From Spisula solida (Eukaryota; Mollusca; Bivalvia; Venerida; Mactridae): a stretch of DNA of 64,000 nucleotides. The notes beneath the pieces are model-generated. The model was not told the origin of the DNA and did no database searches. It was given only the letters and a program-made list of their open reading frames with translations. Where the stretch lies: contig OX365948.1 in assembly GCA_947247005.1 (NCBI GenBank), positions 13,815,455 through 13,879,454 of the forward strand, written 5' to 3'. The position numbers and the translations under genes were made by a program. This document shows positions 50,701-61,558 of this stretch, piece after piece (positions within the stretch are counted from its first letter, which is position 1; the number at the start of each line of letters is the position of its first letter).

Positions 50701-53395
50701 GAGCCTGGAGACAAGCTCATTTAACATGTTACTATAAATAGATTCTGCATTGAAGCCAAGTAATAATAGAAGCAGTACAGCATTATATACACATCAAATT
50801 ACCAGCAGACACAAATATACACATATCTCATTTCCTCTACAACTTTTCTTCACTTCATACAAGAGGTACAGGAAACCAATGTGGACAGACAGCAGTCAGT
50901 CACCAGACTTCTGAAATTATTCGAAACATTGCACTCACTCTGAAGTCCAAAGGTACAGAAACAAATTGTCTTTTCAAATATTTTATGGATCAAAGATAAT
51001 ATTTCCATGTTTCAATTTATACAGAAGACTAAACAAGCACCTGCTACAAGCTACAGCACAGACATAAGAAATCATGTTTTAAGTCAGATTCTGAAAAAAA
51101 TCCTGTAATACCATGAAAAAAGAGAAAATGAGACATCTGCAGGGGAAAATAAACAGCTTATATAAATAACAACACTGAAGTTGAGTTACTAGGTATGCAG
51201 GAAACGAATCAAAGATCTGCAGGTGACAATCTGCATGAGAACGTTATTTATGAACAATGCCCTAGCTTAGCACAAAGTTCACACATAAAATAGCACCATT
51301 GACCATCCTGACAGAAATGTAATATCTAATTCTGTAGTCACACAATGACCACTAACTTCCATACAAGCTAGGTATCCAGTTACCAACTTCTTGTCTGCCA
51401 ACCATTAGAACAAATATCAATAGAAATGGCATTTTAGTGTAAAAAAATGTAAAATCTCCATGACAACCATATCACAGCAAGTATATTATAATGAGTAGAT
51501 TGGCATAAATGTCTAAGGCAACATTCACACTCAAACAGCTTGTAAAAATCGTTAATTTGTAATCTTGAAATCACGAAATTCATGAGGAAAAAAACTAGTT
51601 AATATATGAAATTTATATTCTGAAATGTTGACAATGAAAAAAAATCACCATCTGAATCTCGGGTAGACTTGGTAAGACTCAAATGTACTAAACAATGTTT
51701 AACTTTTTTTCAAGAATATACCAGTAATTCAATACGGCTGTAAGTTTTTCTTTTTTCTATCACTCAATAAATAAATGCCCAAACTATTCAACTTTTCAAA
51801 TTAAATAGCTAGAGCTCTACATGTATTGCCAAAAGTATTCAGAAGTTTAATAAGGTATAAATACCAAACTGTCATGAAAATAGACTTCAAAAAGATATAA
51901 TCAGGGTACTATAACTTTACTGAACTCAGTTAGTGTGCTGAAGTAAATCTGGCAATCTATTCTAATAGGTAATGCGTTAATTATGAAAGAATCAAACAGA
52001 CAGACACAATAATTGTACACCTAACTTGTAATTAATTAGTTATAATTATATTTAAATTAATTCACTATTAGTTCAGCACAGCAAATACACAGACTAAAAT
52101 ATTCACCTACAATACACCTTGAACAATTATAATTCATTTGAATCAAACTATCAATTAAATAAATTCCCTCTTTCCTGCGCTTAAAAGCCAGCAGTTTGCA
52201 TATCAAACCAATTCAATTATCAGAACTGGACAGGAACTTTTTGATGTTCCACAATCAGTACCAGCCACAGATAACTCTCCCTATAAAAAGATACAATAAG
52301 CCAGGGCACTTGAAAACAGCGCACACAAGTTGTACAACTTTCTACCAGGGGGTCGAAAATCTAAAAATACAAATCATATTTAAGCAATACCCAAGTATGG
52401 TTACTCTATTCATTAATGTTTACCTTCCCTTACACTTATAGAATTCAGTAAAACATGCCAGAGCTCGGCATTTCAATACAAAAACATTCATTAGGCAGGC
52501 CTTCATTCATTTACAGTTTTAATAAACTCAACTTTTTCTTAATTTTTTTGCCAGCTTTTTTATGATTAATCTGTCATACATAAAAAGATAAAATCACAGA
52601 TATTATAAATCTCCCATATGATTTATACCCATACCTGCTTCCTGTGTTGTCGGTGTTGCGTCAAAATACAATATCAGCAATCCACTCACAATAGACCAAC
52701 AATTTTGACCAATTAAACATAAATTAAATTCTGGTTAGCTTTAACAAATATAGAGTTAACACACACAATCCTTTGTACTGATCGAAATACACATGCCACA
52801 ATCCCACGATCAAATTGAAAAACAACTTTTTCATATAATGTATGCTAGGCATGCAAAAACCGACTTGAATTTTAATGTGTTTTTTTAACATTGCCTGTAT
52901 AATTATGTGTTTGAAAAGCTAATTAAATTCTTACAGAAGATGATTATTTGCGACAACAAGAACATTTCCATGACAGTAAATAAATAAATAAATGTGAGCC
53001 GAGTCTCTGGATATGATTTAATTCAATAACACAACAACAGGAACACAAATGTCAGGACTCATAATGTATTTCAATAGTAAAATAGAGAGAACATGCAGAT
53101 AGATAATTATACCGATGTAACAGGGTTCATCATAATTCTAATATCATTATCTCCAGGTACAGAGAGTGACTTGACTTATTTGCGAAAACATCTGGGTATG
53201 CCTTAAGGTTTGAATTAACATGCAGTTAAAATAAAATCAAGAGCAGAAAACTTCATCAATAACAAGAACCTTCATGTACCATGGCTTCTGTTTGCCCATG
53301 ATGTATATACAGTATATTTAAGATAATTGGGAATGCAAAAACACATAAAAGCTCCTGACGACATGCACATTTGTCATGGAAAACTATCCAGTATT
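47791..53395. other. Long non-coding stretch
   Basis: Only a (TA)n tract at 50323-50345 and short (AAAT)n near 52978 stand out. Frames of 60-81 codons show no recognisable features. The region could be intron or intergenic DNA. Confidence 0.45.
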
Positions 53396-54192
53396 GGGCT
53401 ACATATCCGACTCACAAGAGTTCTCTAGTCATCTGAACTAAAAACGACAAAGTTATGCCCTGGACAAAAAATGTCCTGATAAAATCAATCAAAAGGGAAT
53501 CATTCAAACACTACACAAGGTAGAGTTATGAGTCTTGCGCACTGCACTTCATGTCACAGAAAGAAACATGCATACAAAGTTTGGAGTCATTCATACTTAT
53601 GGTGACAAAGTTATGCCATGGACAAGAAATGCTAATAAAATCAATCAAAGGGAAATAATTCAAAAATGGCACAAGGTAGAGTTACGGTTCTTGTGTACTG
53701 CATTTGGACTTTTTGTAAGAAACATGCATACCAAGTTTCAAGTCATTCAACCTAATGGTGACAAAGTTATCCTCCAAATGCTCTTAATTAAATCAATCAA
53801 AGCGAAATAATTAAAAAACGATGCAAGGCAGAGTTATGGTACTTGCGCACTGCACTTCAGCTTATTGCAAGAAACATGCATACACAATCTTGAATCATTT
53901 GAACTCTAGGTGACAAAGTTATGCTCCGGACAAGAAATGCTCTAATAAAATCAACCAAATGGAGATAATTAAAAAACGATGCATGGTATAGAGTTATGGT
54001 TCTTGTGCACTGCACTTCGGCTAAAGCCGCTTATTGCAAGAAACATGCATACCAAATATTGAGTCATTTGAACTTAAGGTGACAAAGTTATGCTCCGGAC
54101 AAGCAATTTGTGACGCCGCAGCCGAAGCCGCCGCACAGCCGAAGCCGACGCCAAAGTAACACCTATATGTCGCCTTTTCAGGCGACACAAAA
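53396..54192 (+). mobile_element. Hairpin-ended element with five about 155-bp core repeats
   Basis: ACAAAGTTATGC(C/T)C(T/C)GGACAA recurs near 53447, 53606, 53763, 53915 and 54086. Each is followed by AATCAATCAAA(A)GGGA and a CTTG(C/T)GCACTGCACTTC block with AAGAAACATGCATAC. The last unit runs into a GCCGAAGCCGCC-type simple repeat. The hairpin TGTCGCC (54168-54174) / GGCGACA (54181-54187) follows, then CAAAAAT. I recognise the core as a common bivalve repeat. It has no protein-coding capacity of its own. Confidence 0.75.
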
Positions 54193-55128
54193 ATGACAGG
54201 AAAGTTTTACTACAGAATACATGCAGTACAAGCATTATTCTTATCCACATTTAATTCATTTCTCCTAACAAGAAACTTGACTTTACATGCTGATAATATG
54301 CTCCTTCCAAGTTTCATGACCATATAGCTAAAATAGTTGAAGCGAGACACAAGAATCTTCGAGGCTTCAGACACACCACACTCAGTCTACCAATAAGTCA
54401 TTGAGCTTCAAATCAATACTGGACATATGATATGGTCTCTAATTTGAACCATGGCCACTATGGATAATTAAAACCATTAACACCATCAGTATCATCCATG
54501 GTCAGCCTTACCGTAAATCCATGGTTATTCCATGGTCTTTGCTTGATTGAACAAGGCTATAACCATAGACAAACCAGGCTAACCAGTCCAACTCTTTCCA
54601 ACCATGGTTTAATCATGATCAGCAATGAGTAAACCTGCTTAATTTAGCCATGTTTAAATCAATGATTTATTATTGGCGTGGATGTCAAATAGAAGTTAAA
54701 GTGAGATATACATTTTTAACAACTTTGGTATGTCGTGGGCCCATGGGTCATGACTGCGAACAAACTTCTACCTGCCACATATCTGAGCCTGGGTCAGTGC
54801 ATCTCGAATACAAAAAGTTGAACCTGTACGAGGCTTTTATCTAGCCATACACAATAGATGAATTCAAATGTTCATTTTATGTTGTTTTATTACAAATTAA
54901 CATAAAACTATTATGATATCAGGTCATACACATTTAACATTAATTTCCCACTTCTTTAATGACTTTTTTGTTCATGTTAGAATTACCTAAATGGTATTTG
55001 TTCATATTGTAAGTCTTTTTAGCCTCGCAGCCCGATTGGTTAAGTACAAAATAGCAAATGAAAAGATAGGTCCGTTGCCTAAGCAAAGTCTACCTAGTGC
55101 CTTTATTCAGTTACCTCCAGGGCTGGTA
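54193..55128. other. Non-coding DNA with clustered CCATGG words
   Basis: Between 54446 and 54615 the palindrome CCATGG, usually as ACCATGG or CCATGGTT, occurs about five times without a regular period. No gene. Confidence 0.45.
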
Positions 55129-56214
55129 TTCACAAAGCTTCTTAGATAAAAATATATCTTAAATATCCTATAAATTTCTTAGATATGATAAGATTCGTCT
55201 TAAGTTTAATTTATTTCTAAGTCGCTATTCACAACATATCTTAAACTTAAGATCTTCTTAAATAGCCAATTTTTGTCATAAATATCCATTTTCAACTAAG
55301 AAATGTGCCTATATTTAAGATACGTACATAGGTATCTTACTATTTAAGAAATTTCTAAGATGAAAATAGGAGTTTTTTATTATGTGTTTAAAACCGGTTT
55401 TAAAGCTTGGAAATCATCAAGCAATGGGTAACAATGAAGAACCGCCCTAATATACGTATTAAATCATTCTTTTAGACCAAAAAACTTAGCAATTTATCAA
55501 AACGTCATGCAAACGCCCAGTTCAAGGGAAATAACCCGGTGTCGCATCCGCCTAAAGCGAAAGTAGAAGGTTACAATAATAGCTGGCTAACACAAAGTAG
55601 GCCTATAGTAGATCTATAACACTAATGTTTTATTACGCATTTTAAAACGCAATATCTTTCGTTGAATTATATTATCAAACATGTCAATTTTGTCAGCAAA
55701 CACTTATACCTTGGTCACATTTATGCTACGAGATATACACGAGCTGACTTTTGCAAACTAGTAAGCCTACGACGTCCATAAGCCAATGTGGATATGGTAG
55801 ACTACCGATCATCTTACAGTTTTCTTAATTCGTATATCAGTGAAAATATTTCACCGAACTCCCGAGTTGTACACGTATTCGCGCGGATTTCGAAGTCGGG
55901 AACATCTCGTACGGGTCTCATACCGACATCAAACGAGCTAAGTATGATATCCGTACGGATTTGAACACTAATAGGCTTGTCGATGCTCGCATGCCTTATC
56001 GAAAAGTACTCACACGGACACTGTGTGACCACCATATGGCTATCATAGGAGTGTCTTGCAAGTGCTTTACGAACCTAAAAGCCCCGGACGGGTTCCGCAC
56101 ACTTTGGCTGTGTTATTGTTCGAAGGCCCGGTGGTGACGTCATAGTTCATGCTTCATGCTTCACACTTCGAACTGCATGTCTAATATTGCTTTATGGTTC
56201 ATATATTAAATGTA

Positions 56215-56470
56215 AACACCCGTACATAGTTCACCCTTCATATTTCATACTCCAAAGTTCATACTCCAAGTTCACACTCCACAGTTCATACTCCACAGTT
56301 CACACTCCATAGTTCGCACTCCACAGTTCACACTCCACAGTTCATACTCCACTTTCACACTCCACGCTCCACAGTTCGCACTTAATAGTTCACAGTCCTT
56401 ATTTCATTGTTCACATTGCACACTTCATAGTTCACACTTCATAGCTCACAGTTCACACTTCATAGGCAAA
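56215..56470. repeat. 14-bp minisatellite
   Basis: Units of AGTTCA(C/T)ACTCCAC repeat with point changes and a few indels, and the right side shifts to AGTTCACACTTCAT. It lies inside the candidate 3.4-kb element. Confidence 0.85.
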
Positions 56471-56974
56471 ACTTAAAAGTTCCTCTATTCATCGTCTGTT
56501 TAAAGTTTGATTTTAATTACTTGTACTGTATAATTACATTTTTGATAATGATAAATATATCAATAATATGTGTACACATGTATACAGGTGCATAGCCCTA
56601 GGCTTAATGGGTATATCATCGGAAAAAAAAGTTAGTATTATTATTATTTATGATTTGTAATATCGTTGTGAATATTTATTAGTCTCTTATAATTCTGTAT
56701 TACAATGGTCACATAATAATGTTTCTGTGATGTATAATGTGATTGATAGACATACATGGTCAAATGAGTTGCCACAATTTAATACAAGTGCCATACAAGG
56801 CTGAAATAGAAATTTTGATGACATTGTTGATGGCATCATTGGTCTAGTAGATACATTGCTTATATTCTTACATGTTTTTTTCTGGCAGAAAGTCGATTAT
56901 ATTCAGTTTTCATAAGTTTTCACAATGCACTAGATGAAGTTTATGATAACGTTTACAGTATTGAACCAGGAAAC

Positions 56975-57215
56975 GGAACGTGCGATGGACATGTGATGGA
57001 CGAACGATGGACGTGCGATGGTCGTGCGATTGTCGCATGTCATACGCACGGCATTCTTGCGGACATTCATTATCGTACGACAATCGCACGACGCACGTAC
57101 GACGTTTGCACGACACTCGTAAAAATATTGCGTTCGACAACTGTTCATCGTAGGGATGCTGTGTGTCAACGCAGAGCCGTCGTGCATCCGATGTACGACT
57201 ATTGTGACGGCACCA
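56975..57215. repeat. CpG-rich inverted repeat block
   Basis: A CG-dense block in an otherwise CpG-poor region. GTCGTGCGATTGTCG at 57021-57035 is mirrored as CGACAATCGCACGAC at 57078-57092. Short GTGCGATGG units repeat to its left. It looks like the core of another dispersed element. The overlapping minus-strand frames (85 and 102 codons) are Arg-, Thr- and Ser-rich translations of the repeat. Confidence 0.6.
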
Positions 57216-58263
57216 CAAAATTACAATTTCAAGACATATGACGATGAATTTCGATGTAGATTCGGAAGCGTCGGGAGATGAAGAAATTCCTACGACAATT
57301 GTGAAAGGGAGTTAAACTTTTGTAGAGAGTTATGACTGTCTCACCTATACCTTATACAGCTTAAAATACTCGCAAAACGGCTTTAACCTCTTCCTTCTAG
57401 ATACTTGTTCCTTACATTAACAGTGACATTTAAGAAGAGATCCCACATAGGATGTATGTAAAAACTTACAACTATTACTGGCTGACATCTACAATACAAC
57501 TGCATATAGCATTTGTACATTTTATAAGAAATCAGAACAGTGATTCATTATTCGTCTCTCTGAGTGGAGGCGGTGGGCGACCCAGGGGGAATGAGACATT
57601 TTCGATTTTTTGATGTATAAATCCCCACCCTGGAGACAATGCTCACTGTCCAAATCCCCACCATGGGGCATAGTTTTTCATCCAGGTACTTTAATAAAAA
57701 CACGTATAAAAGTAGGCCTATCGATGTCGCCTTTAGTGATGTCAACATTCCCGGACCAAAGTCTGTTTCACGGGACTCGGAGTCGATAAGGTTATCAAAT
57801 TTCAGACTGTCGGTAAGATTCGTTTGTCTAATTCCCCCGGGGCGGGCATAATATTGACTGGTGCATAAGTAACTTTGTAAGATATTCGACTAACATTTTT
57901 CTCAGTGGGTCTATCAGCTACTATTTTTCTTAGAGCTGTGCCGTAATAACACTCTAAGCACCCTGACAAGATATATACAAGATACACAAGATAACAACAT
58001 GTTTTGCCAAAATTCCACGGGGTTCGGAACCCTCCGGATCCACGCATGACTTCAGTAAAAACAAACTACATGTATTCTATACACACAACTCTTCAAACAC
58101 GTAATTCAAACAGAATGTACTGTACGTGAATATAATTTAGAAATTATTATTTATAATAGACATCCGGTTTTACATTACACAAATTAATATTCATGAAACC
58201 CAACTAATTTTTTTGATATACATGCATATTTCAAATGATAATAAAAGCGGTTCGAAAATGAAC

Positions 58264-58295
58264 GAGGACTAATCCCTCCCTTGGAAGGAGTCCTC
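58264..58295. repeat. Short inverted repeat
   Basis: GAGGACT and AGTCCTC face each other across 18 bases in which TCC and GGA can also pair. It could form a small hairpin. No gene context. Confidence 0.6.
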
Positions 58296-58516
58296 ATTTC
58301 CGTTACTATTTTTAGAGCGAGAAAATCCCGTTTTACATAGCAACCACTTTAAAATATTTCTTAGAATTAGGATAATATTTTAGCTAAGATATTTCTAAGA
58401 TGCTTCTTGAATACAACTTAAGACAAAAATAAATTTTATTCTTAGCTAAAATAATTTCTTATCAGATAAGAAAATCTTACGAAAATATCTAAGAAGCTTT
58501 GTGAATACCAGCCCTG

Positions 58517-58862
58517 TTCTATTAAAATATAGAAGGCATGGATTACCTCCCTTGGAAAACGCTACATAGCATTCACCTATGTTAACAGTCTTAAGGCCTT
58601 TCAAAAGCTGTTGGGATATCTCACGATGGCTGCCATCATTGTTGCAGTCTGGTTCATGTCCCCAAGCTTACAGTTCAATTTTTCTTCATAGAACACAAAG
58701 TTGATAACACAAAATTAATATGTCTCTGAAAGAGCAAACTCATCACAGTACTGTGATTTTAATCTAGTCACGATGAGTAGCGTTTAATCTCTATTGAGCC
58801 ACACTTGCAACAAAAAAAAATTAATTTAGAACACAAGTTATAAATAAACATGGCATACATAT
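58517..58862. other. Non-coding DNA
   Basis: Nothing recognised between the inverted end at 58516 and the hAT-like element. Confidence 0.5.
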
Positions 58863-59323
58863 CAGGGCTGCGTATCAGTTAAAATGATTGATACAATATT
58901 TGTATCGATACAAAAAGACCGATATTCGATATATCATTTGATATTTTGTTTTGACAATAAACGATCTAAAAACTGTTAATAGGCACTTGCAGACTTACAA
59001 CATGTATTTAACTTGCGGAACACAATCACGTCAGGCTTGAGATATGTGATAAAAACCTATTTACCCATGTTTAGAGTTCATGAGTAGTTTGCAAAGCAGA
59101 TTCTTGTTTGAAAATTAGATTCACTCGGACATAAGCTGCGTCGACGACCTGACCATTTTGAGACGAAACAAATAGACTACCGAAAACTTAACTGAAAATG
59201 GGAATTTTGTTGTGTATTTTTGTTGATCAATGTTTTACCGATACGGCCACGTTCGATACGATGTATCGATCAAACGCAAAATACCGGTATTCGATTTATA
59301 TCAGAAACCGGTATGCAGCCCTA
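58863..59323. mobile_element. hAT-like MITE
   Basis: The left end is CAGGGCTGCGTATC and the right end is GGTATGCAGCCCTA, imperfect terminal inverted repeats of about 14 bp. The flanks ATACATAT (58855-58862) and ATATATAT (59324-59331) match at seven of eight positions, as expected for an eight-base hAT target duplication. Inside, GATACAATATTTGTATCGATAC and TATCGATC-type words give further foldback. No transposase frame. Confidence 0.65.
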
Positions 59324-61051
59324 ATATATATGTAATATTTCTAAATATGTGAGTATACACCAATGCACAAAGCAGAATCCCACGGTAGGTGCAAGCTACT
59401 TGACAAGGCTATTTGTGCCATGTGGAGGCCATAAAAAGTCACCCAGTTGTTCAACAGATTACTAGTGTGGTGTGATGTACCCGGTGGTCATAATAAGACT
59501 GTACAGGTTCTAATCCCACTGTAGGTGCAAACTATTTATCTTGGAATATATTTGTTTTTTATCCTCAAGAACAAACCTAGCCACTAGCTAGCTTTTCCAC
59601 AGCTAACCTTGTTGCATATTTAAGTCGAGTTAGAATCAAAATGAAACATTTAAAAGCCATGGTATACCTTTTATGTAACAACAGTTTATCATGTTGACAT
59701 TTTACTTTGTTCATACTGCTATTGCCAGAATATAAAATCATATTTTTTAAATTTATTTTTTACAGTAAATATGATTCAGACACCCTTTTTCTATTGAATA
59801 TCGACATATAACACATACTTAATAAGTTTAATGTCTTATGTCATACATTGTAACATCACTTACCTGAGATATTTGTAGATATTCCACGGCTGTAACACAA
59901 TCACTGAGCAATAACTGATTTACACTGGTTTAATACCGGATATACACTGGTTTAATACCGGATATACACTGGTTTAACACAATCACTGAGCAATAACTTA
60001 TATACACTGGTTTTATAAACACTGATTAGCAATGTATATTTATCAGAATGATAATTGAATTTTCCTGCAATATTTTCACAAAACCATGCATAAAGCCCAC
60101 AGGCCCACAGAGTAATATTAAATAACCCACTTTTTTGTATTTAATCCAAAATTAATTGAACAAGGGAGTATACAATTTACTCTCATTTGGTCTGTATGGT
60201 AACAGTCAGTGTAATTGAGAAGCTTGAAAAACTGTACCAGGCATAAGTATAGTGTTGTCAGACTACAATTCAGAAAAATATTTAAACCTTGTAAATTAAT
60301 GAAACTTCACACAAAATGTCTATAATGTGAAGTTTTCAATACCGGTTGTGTGTAACGACTGTTCTAGGTCATTATGATTGCCGACATACCAACACATACC
60401 CGGTACCCAGAACACTTCTATATTTGTCTGTCCTTGAATATAAATTATAGACAAGCTGCACATTAAACCTTTCATTCTGTACTGATCTATTGATCCATTA
60501 AACTTGAACAACCATTTATCTATAACAAAATGGTTGGATTTGACATGAAATGAGTTTCAGTGTAACACTTCCACCACCTGTACAAAATCACATGCAAATC
60601 TGAGTAAAGTACCATCAGGATGTAGAAACTACATTCCTCCAAATACTGAGAGCAGACCAAATATGGTGAAATACGGGGACTTCATTGTTTAAAGTTGACA
60701 ATTCTCATTGCATTCCATTTTCATACTGACCACAGACGTTCAGTTCAATACCAGACGCTATCAGACAGGTGTGTGATCGGTGAATAGGTTTTCATAAAGA
60801 AAAGGTGACAACCCATACAGATACATAATGCCAAACTTTCACATTAACCACTGTTCAACTGTTTCTGTTACAAATTTAACTTAAAAAAGCTTTTACAGGT
60901 ATATGAAAAATCACTTTATGAAGGAAGACAGGGAATTTCCATAAAAACCATATTAGCGTTAAGGAATGTTTTGTTATATAAAGCATCAATTGCCGTAATA
61001 ATGCATACAATCATTCAACAACTATAAACTACACCTATGTATAGTTAACTA
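59324..61051. other. Non-coding DNA with a possible microexon
   Basis: A partial tandem repeat of ATACACTGGTTTAATACCGG lies at 59935-59985. On the minus strand 59864-59889 is bounded by GTGTTACAG and CAG|GTAAGTG, a full splice consensus around only 26 nt. This may be a microexon but is too short to judge. AATCCCAC(G/T)GTAGGTGCAA occurs twice (59371 and 59514). Confidence 0.4.
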
Positions 61052-61261
61052 CAGGGTGTTAAAAAAGTCTTTCTCAATGTTAACGTTTCACTAGTTTATT
61101 TTTCTGATGTCAAAAAAATGTAAAATGTTCAGTTAAATTCCAGAGGGTTATGCCATTGTTCTAATTTTTCTGGCATTAAATGAAGCTATCAGAGTAAGAA
61201 ATCAAAATTGTACACTGCGTACATAGTCCAAATTTTGAGAACAAACTTTTTTAACACCCTC
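61052..61261. mobile_element. TA-flanked mariner-like MITE
   Basis: CAGGGTGTTAAAAAAGT at the left and ACTTTTTTAACACCCTC at the right match at 16 of 17 positions when inverted, with TA on both outer sides. The match continues weakly inside (TTCTCAA). The 210-bp interior has no frame. The CAGGGTGT start and TA duplication are usual for mariner-type ends. Confidence 0.75.
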
Positions 61262-61462
61262 TACATCATTAATATTTTATAGTATTTTTGGCTGTTTATA
61301 TTACTGTAACAGAAGAATTTATTAAATAACTTATGTGGGATTACATTTAGATGAGAGGAATTAATTTAGAAATAAGCACAACATATTCAAGAGTGCTGTG
61401 GGTAAATATTGCTGTATTATACATATTTAACTGCACATCACAGCATGTGTTATTAAACTTAC

Positions 61463-61558
61463 CAAGTGTACACTAAAATCAGTAAACAGTTGATGAATGG
61501 TATTGTCCACTACCCCGCCCACCCGACAAATTGAGTTCCATACAAGTATGGGGATATG
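61463..61558 (-). CDS. Exon-like island, unknown gene
   Basis: On the minus strand 32 codons are open and end at a GTAAGT donor (intron from 61462). The likely acceptor is CTTTTTGGAG. The peptide reads RVGGVVDNTIHQLFTDFSVHL in part, phase 0 at both ends. Base composition is richer in GC than its neighbours. A plus-strand frame over the same bases is also open for about 20 codons, so the evidence is weak. I do not recognise the protein. Confidence 0.2.

Larger units (their letters stand above)
55129..58516. mobile_element. Candidate 3.4-kb element with long inverted ends
   Basis: AGGGCTGGTATTCACAAAGC plus TTCTTAGATA at the left is matched exactly, inverted, at the right (TATCTAAGAA plus GCTTTGTGAATACCAGCCCT). 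Beyond that, both ends stay rich in TCTTAA/TTAGAA words for about 150 bp, which is a typical subterminal repeat zone. No transposase frame is visible between them and no matching target duplication was found. It may be one decayed element or two inverted copies of a smaller one. Confidence 0.5.

Noticed and set aside
59340..59545. Possible tRNA-derived SINE (GGTTCTAATCCCAC)
   Set aside because: The B-box-like word is present and a related motif occurs twice, but there is no A-box and no clear ends.
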